64,000 nt of DNA from Cercis canadensis (taxonomy: Eukaryota > Streptophyta > Magnoliopsida > Fabales > Fabaceae): positions 563,708 through 627,707 of the forward strand of contig QAOA01006931.1 in the NCBI GenBank assembly GCA_003255065.1. The letters run 5' to 3'. Position numbers and translations under genes: made by a program. Position 1 is the stretch's first letter, and the number at the start of each line of letters is the position of its first letter. Shown here piece by piece: positions 48,062-60,600 of the stretch. Below the pieces are notes generated by a model. The model was not told the origin of the DNA. It saw only the letters and a list, made by a program, of their open reading frames with translations, and searched no databases.

Positions 48062-48981
48062 TCAGTAAGTGCCTTTCCGTAATCAGTTCAGAATTATGGA
48101 CTTAGCAATTTGTTAAATTCTTCCCAAGCAGAGATAGCAGACATAGAGCATGAAGGGAAGGAAATTTGGGTTAACTGTGGATATAAAGGTTGGGGGGAAA
48201 GATGTTATTTAGAAATTAAAAAGGGGGGAAAAAAGATTGAAGGTACATTTTTTTTGGGATTCATTTTTTAAATTACCAATTATTTTTTAAAATTTGTAAT
48301 ATTTGCAATAAAAAGCATTTGTTTATTTCATTGCTCCGTGTTCTCAAGAAGAAAGAACCACCTATTCCATTTTCTCATGTCTTCGCTATTCAATTCCAAA
48401 CGAAGATGTGGACATTGAAGTTTTCGGAAAGCATGTGGTGCTATACCTGGTGAATCAGTTTTCTCCAGATTTCTACTCTTTCTTATTAATTTCTTCTTTG
48501 TTTCTGGTTCTTTTGTTATTTTTATTTTCATACCAAACAACCGAGGACACTGCTCTCTAGTAAACATCACATGCATCAATTCATGTTGGAGAGATAATTA
48601 TTCTGGAGGTGGGCTGGATCAACCCAAATACTTCTCAAGCATCACTGGTCTGGCCTAGAAAACCAGTTTTGCTTGTGTTGCCCACAGGGAATTGTCATCA
48701 AACAAGAAACTCTGGGAAAAGCAAGACAGATACTTCCAATAATTATTAACTAAGCTGATAGAACTACTTGATGCGAAGACGGCAGAAAATAGAAATCACG
48801 AGTGTCCTACAACTATACATTATAGGGTTCAACATTACAGTTAACAAAGATATCAAGTTGAAGTAACTCCATCACATAGCATAGCACTTGGTCGTTCAAT
48901 GGCTGATTATTCCTTCTACGAGTCACAAAAGAATAAAGAATCGGTAAACCAACTAACTTTACAGAATAAATTGACGACATA
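48062..48981. other. Intergenic region between convergent genes
   Basis: 0.9 kb holding the 3' UTRs of the LRR-kinase and ACS10-type genes, which face each other. A T/A-rich run at 48248-48310 includes an AATAAA at 48307-48312 usable by the kinase gene. No other gene seen. Confidence 0.5.
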
Positions 48982-51900
48982 TCAAGTATGGGATTTTGCG
49001 GCTTCGGAAATTCTCCGAATTCGTTCAATAACTACAGGAATATCCTTTTCAGTCAACGTAGTAAAACAAAACCGGAACCATCCAGGTTCAATACAGTGAC
49101 AAGAAGATCCCGGGGTGACATTGATCTTAGCTACATTCAACAACCTATCCCATAGCTCAAGCTCTCCTTTTTCACTGTAAGAGCGGATTAAACTACTCAT
49201 GTCAGCCCAGCAGTAAAAACCACCACTGCTCTTACTGCACTCAATCCCTAACTGCTTCAATCCTGCCACAAACATGTTGTACATTTTCTGAAGCCTCAAT
49301 CTGTTAATCCCAATAAACTTCTGTGTAAATCTTGAATCTGAAAGCATGGAGATAAGCAATTGCTGGGTTGGTGCAGAAATGGAAGAGAACCTAGCCAATT
49401 TTCTTGAAGCGGCCAAGACATTCTCATTATATGAGTAAATAACACCCACCCTAAAACCAGGAACAGAGAGGTCTTTTGATAAACCATATACTATATGAAT
49501 TCTGTCCCGGTCAATATCTTCTGCCTCCATAATTTCTGCCATGCTCACAAACTCTTCATTTCCGTAAGCAGACCCCGCAAATATTTCGTTAGAGACTATG
49601 TGGATGTTCTTCTCTCTAGCAAAATCCAGAAGACTGTATAATGTTTCCCGATTTAGCAGATTGCCAACAGGATTTGAGGGATTTGTTATTATAATTCCAC
49701 GAACTTTTTGGCCTCGTTTCTTTGCCTGGTTGAAGGCTCGGTCAAGTGCAGTTATACTTATATTGAAGTTATCACTGCTGCGGCAGGGAACAGCTACTGT
49801 CTCCACACCAGTTCGCCATTTTAAATCATCATTAAAGCTGCATTATGTGTTTTTAAAAAAATCATTTTTCTGGAAGGAAATCAGGTATCAAGATGAGGAA
49901 TTCTGAGATGAAAAATTTATTGTTACCCAGGGCTATGAGGTGTGGGAACAAGAAATGCATTTCCATTATCTGCTAGGCAGAAGCTAAGAATCTCAATTGC
50001 AGGTGTGGCACCGGCAGTTAATACCATTTGCGAGGGGTTGAAGAAAACTGACTTATTCATAGCTTGAGACATGAAACCTGCCACAGCCTACAGGATTTCG
50101 GTTATTAAGATACAAACATACAAAGACTAAAAGTAGTTTTAAGAGATACAGTTAAAAAGAGCAAGTATACATTATGTGGGAAAAAAAAACATAAAGGGAG
50201 GGGGGAAGAGAGAGAGAGACCTTGGCATCCATTAAAAAATAGAATGCTATGCAAAGACTTCGATTTTGACAAACAGATGCACAGAGACGATAGCAGAAGC
50301 TAAAGTATCATTTGGTAGAAACTTTAGGCAGTAAAGTTTCCAATTCTTGAGGACATACACATTAGAAACCAACTTTTACCATACCCAAACAATTGTCATT
50401 TTGTAAATTACAGGGCATTTGTAGGCTCGTAGGAGCAACCATATCATCAGATCCCTTGACCTAATGTGCTACAGAACACCTGGCTCTGCTTCTGTAGACC
50501 ATGCTACTGCTTTGTAAATGTTGTTCTAATCAAAAGTACCTGCTGCATGGACTCATTGCAGTTTTATCTATCTATTCAAATATTCATGTCAAATAAAGCA
50601 AACCATTGACTAGAAAGTAATGCAATATCAACAACCTCAAATCATTCTACATCGAAGTCCATGAGGATTTCCTCTACAAGAAAAAGATCAGCTCTTAAGT
50701 TCAACAGAACCCTAAAATTTCAACATTTATGTACAGTTTTCTGCAAAAAGAGATACCAACTGCAAGCTCAACAATACCCAAATTGAGTTAACTAATTTAG
50801 TCATTGACAGAGATCTCCTTGCAATGAGATAATTAAAAGATGACATGACTGTTTGAGAGAATCAAACATCCTTCAAGCTCCACTGTATAATTAGACGTGT
50901 GCTTAGCACATGTGTATTGGAGTGATATCAACAATTACATGCTTCTCAACTTGAAGAGGGATATGTTCTTCACAAGATAATATGTATCTCTAGAAGTAAG
51001 TATGATTGTGTGAAAATACACACAAGTTTTGGGCATTGCATTACTATAGTTTCAAGATCCTCATTGGATGTGTATAACCATGCCATGAAAATTTGTTTAA
51101 TTTTCATTTAGATCGAGGGCTGGCACTTTCTGTTGACATTTATACGTTAACATAACTGTTGGGAGTTCTCATCTAACCAATTTGAGTACCATACAGCCTA
51201 AATCATTTTACCACGAAATCAATTCTCATCTCCAATTTCAGTATACTGACAGAAAGCATTCATAAACTTCCAGATATTGAATAAAAAGCCACACAAACGT
51301 AATTCTGTTATGGATAACAAGTTTAACCGATATGCACGTAAAACTAACCACACCAAAGAGCACGAATTTGGACCAAAAGACAATCTGGAAATATATGAAT
51401 TACCACTTTCAATCTCATCAATCCATCAAAGGGTTGGTAAGCTGCAATCCCGCTAATATTCAACTCCCTGCAATCTCCTCCTCCCCACAATATAGCACCG
51501 GTCGCATTCTTCTCAAGCCAATCTTGAACCAAGTCCAGAGATAACTACATCCAGTGAGAAGCACGACGAACTCAGTTTATATACTAACTTAGCCAAACCA
51601 TTGAAAAAGGAAACGAACCCAGTCAACAGAAAGCAAAGCATACCAAAGCGAACTCACCTTGTTTTCAGCCAAACCAAGCTGAATAGCTCCATTCGGATTA
51701 TCAATCTCGTGGTATGGATCCTCATCGACCTTCTTTAAACCGACGAGGTGAGGAGAATCTCCAGTCTTAGCTATGGAATTGGCCCGACCCGATACATAAA
51801 CCGGACCATTCGCGCTCCTCGGCGACAGTAGTATCCGGGATAGTGTCCGTGGCAGCACGGAAACCTCAGGAAGCTTCTCAGAAGAAGTCAATGGCGAGCG

Positions 51901-52164
51901 TGGAGGAGAAGAGGTGGCCTCCGGCGACGGCGTAGGAGGAGGCGAGGTTGGCTGAGAACGATGGCGTCTCTTTAAGTAGAGCTGAAGAAAGTAGAAGAGT
52001 GCACAAGGAATGACTGAACCCCAGAAAAGGCCTCCTTTACCTTGAACAACGCCTTGTAAAGGCACTATCACTCTCATGGCAGTCCCTCCGCCACTCCCGC
52101 TGGGTGGTTTGCTGTCTTTCTCGAAATCCGCGCTGGAGGTTCGGGATAATCGGGTCTGAGTCAT
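48982..52164 (-). CDS. ACS10: ACS10-type aminotransferase (ACC synthase-like)
   Basis: Four exons (minus), 52164-51658, 51544-51404, 50087-49927 and 49837-48982, encode 554 residues, close to the family length. An N-terminal extension of about 160 residues has a hydrophobic segment ([19 protein letters not shown]) followed by KRRHR, suggesting a membrane anchor. The fold-type I PLP aminotransferase domain follows: GLAENK (165-169 region), [16 protein letters not shown] (322-328), SNEIFAGS, the PLP lysine in GLSKDL (K391), FRVG with R399, and WFRFCF near the C-terminus. Members related to Arabidopsis ACS10 and ACS12 are amino-acid aminotransferases and lack ACC synthase activity. Residues 265-270 read TPHSPG where ACC synthases have TPYYPG, so the conserved tyrosine is replaced. 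Phases agree at every junction. Confidence 0.94.
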
Positions 52165-53544
52165 TGTGAAGACATGGGTCCTGGGGAATGGCCAAATTTA
52201 CAAACAAGGTTTTGGCTTGTTAGTGATTGAGACGGAGAGCACGAAGAAGAAGCAAGAGAAGTGTGTTGGATGAGGAAGACGCAAGCGTGAGAGAGTGTGA
52301 GTGTGACTAATTTTGGATTTTCATTCTATTATTATGTGCGCCGTTCCTTGATTGAGGCCATCTCCGGTCGTTGGGATTTTTTGAGGCAAACAGTTTCCAC
52401 TGTTTGTTTACCAAAATACCCTCAAATTTTGCCGCTCATTTTAAGTCCGCTCTCTTTGGATGTCAAAATGCTTGAACTCCCTTCTTGTTTTTCAAATCCC
52501 CAGCTGGTTTCCCATACCATGTCGCCTAAGCTTCATCTTTACTTTGTCCTTGTTTTCTGAAATGGCTTCTTCTTCACAATCTTCAAAGAAAAAACAACCA
52601 AAATAAATTGTACATGCAACTAACCTGTTTTTGAACTCATCGTTTCATAATAATAATAATTTTGTAATTGCAGATTAACTAAGTCATTAGTTACCAAGGT
52701 TTTTGGATACCAAACAACATGTAAGATTTGGTGCTATTTATTGTTTTTAAAATCTGTTTGCAATTATTGAGTGAAGATATAACTAGAGGGCAGATAAGTA
52801 AAAAATTAATAATATATAAAAGTAATAAGTACATTGAATCAAACAAATTCTCTGTTTGAAATAATCAGATACTGTTTATTTTTTAACATTGCAAATAAAT
52901 TTACTTAGAATGTAATGGAAATAACGTGATGCCGCATGGTTTTTGACGGAAGCAAACCATACTTATAATGTAACAAACAACATAATTTTTATTTTGATGC
53001 TTCACATTTTTAAGACCAAATAAAATAAATTAATACAAATTTTGAAAATTGATCCCAGATCGAAGTCCATGATAAGTAATTATCATGATAAATCATATCT
53101 AATCATGGTGACAATTTAATCAGAGAATGCGAATTCATTATTAATTTATAGCATACTATTCTTTCTTTTTTTGTCATAAGATAAAAGAAGCTAGACTATA
53201 TCTATATTTGTTTTGATGTTGGTGACTTATATCCTAGGAATATTCAATAGACAATAATAGGAGAACACCTTGGAATCTCTAAATTTGCGAGTCCACAAAA
53301 TCATTGATGGCAATTATTGACAAAATTATTGTTTTGTTCGTTTCTGGTGTCCACCATAAACGGACCAGGCGGGTCCAGTGAAGCATGGCGACATGTGTCG
53401 CCAAGGCATCATAACCATGACGCATGGTCTGCCTTAATTCCTGGTTTTCACCTCCTAGTATGCGCTATGCAGGTCCGGTGTCACATTCTTCCCTAAAAAC
53501 TAAAAAGAGTCTTGTCACTTTAGCAGGACCCAATCCATTCAATA

Positions 53545-54418
53545 CAGTGTTTTAAAAACCGGATTAGACCGGTGCTGGTCTGGATTTTGATTCGGTTAAA
53601 AGATTAAACTGCTAAAGTGATTAAACCGGTGAAAAACCAGAGTGAATTGGTGTGAACCAATGAAAATTGGTGAATCAATATGGTTTTACATAATCAGACG
53701 GTTCATTGAAATTTTTTTTTTTCTTTTCAAAATTGCATTGTTTTGAAAAAAACTTGAAAACATTCCATCAAGAAATTCGAACTCCATTCCTAAAGGAAGG
53801 GGATAAGAGGTTTGAACCATCAAACAAATATTTCTTTTTGTGAATAAATTTGTATTATAATTTACTTATTCACATTTAGTAGTCTTTTAAAAATCAGACC
53901 GGACTGAGCGGTTTGACTGGTTCAACTAGTGGCCGGTTTGGATTCTGGTTCGATTAGGGGGTTAAACCGCTATAGCGGTTAACTAGTTCATTATTATTAT
54001 TATTATTTTCAAAATTACATTGTTTTGAAGAAAATCTGAAAATATTCAACCAAGAATTCGAACCCCCTTACTACAAAAAGGGGATAATAGGCTTGAACCA
54101 TCAAACCAATGTTTCTTTTGTGAATAAATTTGCATTATAATTTACTTATTCATATTTAGATTGTATAATGGATAAATATTGGCCATAAGAGGATTCAAAC
54201 CCTCATTCCAAAGAAAAGAAAAGACATTTGACACTAGGCAAACTTTAATTTTATTAACAAATTTGCATAAAAATATATTTATTATAACTTAGAATAAACA
54301 ATAGACACATTAAATATTATATTTATGATGTCATTGGTCCAACCGTTTGGTCTAACCGGTTTAATCGGTGTTCATTCTCTAAAACAGTTTGCTTATCAAT
54401 CTAATTTTTAAAACATTG
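53545..54418. mobile_element. hAT-type element with internal tandem duplication
   Basis: Ends CAGTGTTTTAAAAACCGGA and, on reversal, CAATGTTTTAAAAATTAGA. The 8-bp duplications ATTCAATA (53537-53544) and ATTCAGTA (54419-54426) match at 7 of 8. The interior holds two similar units of about 300 bp, from 53551 and from 53885. Each starts with a TTTAAAAA-ACCGG-rich segment and continues with GAATTCGAAC...GGGGATAA and TTTGTGAATAAATTTG. No transposase coding. Same family as the element at 26943-28439. Confidence 0.78.
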
Positions 54419-55623
54419 ATTCAGTATATACCTCAAATAAATTAGTTATCTACACTATCTCTAATTCATAATTATGTTATCACTAAAAAATGCAAACTCG
54501 GTTTATTTAATTATAAAATTTATATATGATATAAGAACTGTTTATGTGTTCATGATAAAGTTTATGATTATTAATACGATGCGATAATTGAAGAGTGCAA
54601 CAGTTTTGATGATAATGATGAATTCTAAACGCGATTACTATTGTAAAAAAGAAAAGAATAAAGACAGAGTAACATTCTCGCAGTGAATTACAGTACATGA
54701 TTCGATTTTGAAGTACAAGACAAAATACGATTGAGTGGACGAAGGGGCTTTACAATGACGCTTAGCAATGAGCCGCAGACACTGATACTCGGTGGTTTGA
54801 GTTTACTACTCTTGTTTCTTGAGCAGATAAGTGTCTGATGAGCATTGTGAAAGCAACATGATGTATACTAATTGGTTGACAATTTTTTTTCATATTTTCT
54901 ACGAAAAAAAAAAAGAAAAAGAAAAACAGTGATTGAGCGCACCATGCTCAATAAGATATACCAATGAAGAGATTGGTGCTATAGAATAGTGAGAGATGGC
55001 CCCTAGCTAATGTAATGGAAATGACACCAGAAACCACAAGTTTAAAATGAAAAGATATAGATGTGGACGTGTGAGGCTTGCAAAACAAACAGCTGGTTGC
55101 GTGTCGAGTGTATGTATGCATGCACCATAATATTGGCTATCCTATTACTATGGGTATATGAATCTGAATCTTCAATATATATATAGAATAATGGATGGTT
55201 ACACCTTTGGAGTTATATGTCTAACGACAGTCCACTACAAGCTCCTCTCTGCTCTTTTATCAAGCCTGATTAACTAAACGACAGTGCATTTTAATTCCGA
55301 TATTCAAGAATTTTAATGGTTGTATAGATAGAGAGGGACTAATATCGAGCGCCATGTTTGAACTAATTCAATATTACGGTGACGTAGATTGAAACACCAT
55401 GCATATAAATAATAAATACATAAACCAAAAGATAAAATATTACCAGCATATCTTTAAAAGCTTTGAAGGGACAAGGACATGTCGGAGGAGATCATGTTCG
55501 ATGTGCAGTGCCGTAAACGGCATTTTCTTATTACAAAATCATGAAAAGATCAAACTAAGATACAAAATGGAAGAAAGACTTCAAATGCATATAGGTAATA
55601 GAGTATAATGAACATATAAGTGA

Positions 55624-55749
55624 CTAGCCAGCCATAAAAGATCCACGCTTATTGGAAGCAATACGACCCTCGTGATTCTGGACAAACCCCTTAGGCCAGC
55701 TCTCCTTTTTTGGTAGAAGATCTACAAATGCATTATAGGCTTTCTTCAT
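55624..55749 (-). other. Short protein-like open frame
   Basis: ATG at 55749, stop TAG at 55624-55626, 41 residues MKKAYNAFVDLLPKKE...QNHEGRIASNKRGSFMAG. The frame remains open upstream for several codons (KERRDYG) before a stop. Balanced composition suggests a former exon or a small peptide gene, but I recognise no family and see no convincing acceptor. Confidence 0.2.
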
Positions 55750-57634
55750 GCCGTAATCTCTTCTTTCTTTGTTATATGATTATATCTGGCATGCATGAAA
55801 ACAAATAATACTACAGTGCAAACTAATGAGGAAGATGAAATTTAACTTTGTACTAGTTTGCAAGCAAATAAAATAATAGAATTTGGTTGTTAGTTCAACA
55901 AGTTTAATTTGTTATCAATATATGCGTCAAAACATGTTAAATTGCATGTAGCTAGCTTTTGATGACACCACATATGGATACAAGGCTAACAAGAAGATCA
56001 ATATTTTTCTTCAAATTCTTGTATACATCTTTTGCTCACTTAATGAGCATATAGAAATTAGTTCTATCTTTTTTTTTTTTTTTTTTTTCTGTTCTTAGAA
56101 ATGAGTTCTATGTAGAACTGAATGGAAGCTTAGCAGCAAGTTGTTAGGTGGAAGGTCCACTGCGGAGAGAAGGAGCCCAAATGAATGAGCAGTGGTTGCA
56201 TGGGATTCCCTGATACTAATTAATAATTTGTACGTTGTTGATACTTGTGAAGTTTGCATTTACCATATTGAATCAATGATCCAAGTCCAACGGGGACACC
56301 CTTTAATGCTAAACTGTAACAAGACCTTCTGGGCTCTGGCCCTAAACATTTATACGGGAGCTTCCCATTTATACACACTCTATTTTGGTGTATCTGAAAT
56401 TCTGAACTATCAATTACCCCCGACTCCCCTTTTAATGCTTTCACTCAAGTGGAAAGTCCAAATGGGCGCTTGTGATTTCAAATTTATCTAAAAGGGACAT
56501 AGAAATTCAATTCCAAGTCTCTTGTAGTGACCCCTTCTACAGTAACTCCGTTCCTAATAAGGGATACCAGCTAACTTAGATCTGATATGCTTTTCGTGTC
56601 CCCAAAACATTCGCAATGCCTAGTCCACCCAATTACAAATGAATACTTGTATGGTATTTCACATTTTTACACACACAATAACAAAGATAACTCTTTTCCT
56701 ACGAAATGCCACAAATAAATTAAAAGAATCTCTGTTATTCCTATATGTTATCGTCCCTGCGTCATATGTCTATCAGGGGTGAGTTAGTTTCTTTTTTCTC
56801 CGGGGATGGGTTCTGCTGGAAAATATCCTAGTTTGATTTGAATGTGTGGTGTAGTAGTTGATGGAGTGTGGACCCAACATGTCTTTAAGTAGAGAACCGT
56901 TAGGGTCATTTTTGCAATTTCATAGATTCTCATAGGCAAACTGAGGATGCGCCGAAATTTCAGAGTCGTCGACAGGATTTCCCCGCCCCAAACAGAGCCC
57001 AAAGTCCTATACCAGTGCCTCTCAAAAGAAAAGAAATCCAAACCAATTCTCGGTCTTCCACCATTTTATCTTATAATCCCAATCACCGCAATATGCTCAA
57101 CTCCATATATTAAAGGGTAAATCGGTCCTAAGATTTTATTTTAAATACTAATACAGAGGCCATAAAATTCAAATTTTGGCTCGTTACAGTTACAGGTCCC
57201 AGCGCTATAAAACAAAAACAATAAAACGAAAAGACGGTAAGGGTTGAAAAAGCTGCTCACCTTGCATCCTGCTTCGAAATACTTGTACCATGAGCTCTGA
57301 CGCTGTAAAGACTAGTACCTGACGCACAAAAATATTTCTTCTGTTGTTTAATACTATAAAAAAAAATGGAGAATTTAAATAACATTTATTGTAAATAAAT
57401 ATTTAATTTGAAACCGTCAGTCTAATCTAAACCCATTCTCGTTTTGATTCATTCCACGACGCTACGGTGCAGTGCGGCGGCCAGAATAGAGACTGGGTAA
57501 CACTGAAAACAGTTTATTAGATCAGTTTCGGAGCTCCATAGAGTCAGAAATCAGAAGAGAACATGGGTGACGAGTGATGATTCAGATTGAGTGAAATTTA
57601 TTTAAATAGAGAGAGTGTGAGAGAGCTAAAAGAG

Positions 57635-60600
57635 ATGGAGGAAGAAATGATGGAAGTTGAGCAAGTTTTTGTTGCGTATGAAATCGACCTGGATTATGAG
57701 TTTGATGCAGCTCGGTTCTTCGATTTCAGTCGACAAGAAACTCCTGCGGAAGCTCGTCAAGCGGAACTTTGGTTTGAAGCTGCGGGAAGCTACCCTCCTT
57801 CTCGTCAGTATTTTTTTTCCTCTTATTGTGAACCCTTGATTTCTGCATTCTTGTAACTCAATATCTCGCTCTCCACTCTTTCGCATACACACATTTCACC
57901 TGGGGAAGGAAGGCCTTGTGTTCTATTCATTTATTTTTAGCTGAATCCATCTTGTTTGATGCTCCTTTCTCGCCACATTTTCTTCATGTGCTTCGTCTCT
58001 GCTACTTATTTGCTTTTCTTTTATGATTTCTCTTTGTTTGCTTTCGCATTCATGTTTGTATTCAGAACACTAATATTCTCATCTAGGTGGCTTACCTGGA
58101 ACATTACCCTGTGAGTTTGCCCCACTTTTTTTTGGTCTGTCATTAAGCTCCCGCAAATTCTTTGAAATTGAACAAGTTTGCGCTTACTAATACAATTTTG
58201 GTGTATTTTTCCGTTTTCTTTCTGATATTTTACATCATTTCACTCGTGGGATCATATTCTTTTTCTGGTTCAGCTTTTGTGTCGAAGCTGGTTGTGAGAG
58301 ATGACATCCTCCTGGATAATAGCAACTCTATAATTTCAGCGGAGATAGAATTTTCTGAGAAAGTTATGGACAATAATGGTATGCATTGCTTTGTATAACA
58401 TCTTTCTCTTGTTTCATGCAATTATTTTATTATACTGCAAGTGCCATTATCTGTGAAGTACGTCACATCAATGATACACTTGTTATTATATATTTACATA
58501 GACCAAATGCCACCGCTTGTGCACTCAGGAATGCAGGATTTCTATTTTCACTACCTGATGAAGGGATTGGGCAAGGATGACTTACTATTCATAATATCCC
58601 TTTATATTTGTTTTTTGTTTTTAGCATAAACAGTGCTAAAATCCTGTGTAAATATGTGATGCAAACTTAAGAATTTCTTAAAATTCATCCAGCATCGTTT
58701 TACAGATATAGTTGAATTCCGTTGTTCTTGGCTCATTGATGACGATCTCTATCTTCTAGGTTCAAAAGAGGCAGAGGGGAAGATCTCTTCCGGCTTGCTG
58801 GGTGGGATTCTACAAAATGTTTATAAGCAACCATCGCAAGTAACAGCAGGTAATCAAGGTGAGAGCATGATCACCGTTGTTAGTATGAGGATTATCTTGC
58901 CAAAAAAATGTTCGTGATTTAGCATTTTGTAATCCCTACGTGACTCTAAACATCAATCAATTAACTGCACAACTACAATTTTGGCTTTATGAATTTCTTC
59001 TATTAAAACCTGTCTATAATCTGAGGTGCTCATACTGTTTTTTATTTGCATGCACCTTAATTATATTGAAATTAATCGTACCATGGTAATATCTGGTATG
59101 AGATGTGGTTTTATGTTTACTTTGACTCTACTATTATTTACAACATTATATCTTTGTTTGCAATACTCTCTCTCTCTGTCATTCTATCTTATATCGCTCT
59201 ACCTCAATTATTTTTTTTCTCATTTTTCTTGACATGTAATATTTGTATCTCTTTCTAGGACTTACCTTTTGCAGTAAGACAATCAGTGGCAGTTTGAATT
59301 CTAAGGCTAAAGCTGCTATGCCAAAGAGTTCAACATTGATGAAATCTACAGCTAGTCAGTTGGCTAAGCAAAATCGGCCCCCACAATTTGTTGGCTCCAG
59401 GTGATTGTTGAAAAAACTTGTCTTTTCTCATTATTAACAAGGTACAAGGTGGTTCAATATTTTCATAACCAGGCAAAAAATAAGATTGTATAAGTTGGCA
59501 TATGTCCCTGTAATCTACCTCATTATTTATATTTATTCAACAGGACGCAGTGTTTTGAATTCTCCCCAACTTTGGTGGATCTGTTGTTCCTTGTCAAGTT
59601 GTGAATTTTTTATAAGTAGGGCTGTAAGAGTATTATGACATTTCTTCTTAGTTTTTCTCTGTGATGATAAATGGCAACAATCATTTATATTTCTGTGATG
59701 CCCTAGTGTGAATTATGAGATGTGAAAACTGTTTTTCCTTGTAAGTATCTATTAAATGTTCCACTATTCTTTTAGGTTCCAGAAGCTACTAGCTCAGAAC
59801 AATGAAAGGAGCTCATCAATCGCTTGCGGGGTAGAAAATCAAGCTTCCAAGCGCCAGAAATTAGAAGGAGGTGTCTTGCGCAAGGTTTTCAAATAAGCCT
59901 CAACTAATGTTGACATTTCAGTTGTTTCACACAGCCCATCCCAAATGCTTACCTTATATCCTTTATGACAGGTTTTGGTTGCAGATGTAAAACAGCAAAC
60001 TAGTTTTGTCCACAAGGCACCTAAGAAGGTATGAATACTAATGCAAAAAGCTTGAATCTTCCCTTAGTTAAATTGGAATCAACAAAATTGCTAATTGCCC
60101 ATTTCATAGAGCGCCCCTTTCTTTTTTGGTCTCATTTTTCTTAAAACTGGTTTATGTCGTTCTTTATCTTATCATTATTATTCTTTTGTTTTTGTGAATA
60201 GAAGACTTAAAAATTGTATTATTTTTGGCTTCCTGATTCGAAACTGTTATTTTGAGCGGAGAGTAGCCAAATAATTGGGGAAGGAGGGTACTGTTAACGA
60301 AACATCTAAGCTGACAATTAAAGAGCAATATCAGTTCAAATACTTCAGGGGAAACAAGGTTGTTTCTAGAGGAAGAGGAAAGAGGTTCACTTGATGGCAC
60401 TTTATCCATCTGTATATTCTTGCAGGATGTAACAATTGAACAAAACTCTGCTCATGCTAAGCTGAAGCTTACTATTCCTAGAGAGCCTGACCTTGAAACA
60501 GCTCATAGAGCGCAACGGATAAGGTTTGTTCTTGCAATGCTTAGGAAATTCTTGATGAATAATATCCTTTTTTTTCCCTTGACATATTGACAATCAAAAA

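Larger units (their letters stand above)
52165..57634. other. Intergenic region between ACS10-type and TPX2-family genes
   Basis: 5.5 kb between divergently transcribed genes. It includes a hAT element (53545-54418), a short uncertain frame at 55624-55749 and otherwise AT-rich sequence with no supported gene. Open frames at 56192-56491 and 56784-57041 show no domain or splice support. Confidence 0.6.

Noticed and set aside
56060-56090. Long T-run as a terminator or gap scar
   Set aside because: Simple homopolymer with no N and no neighbouring RNA polymerase III gene.
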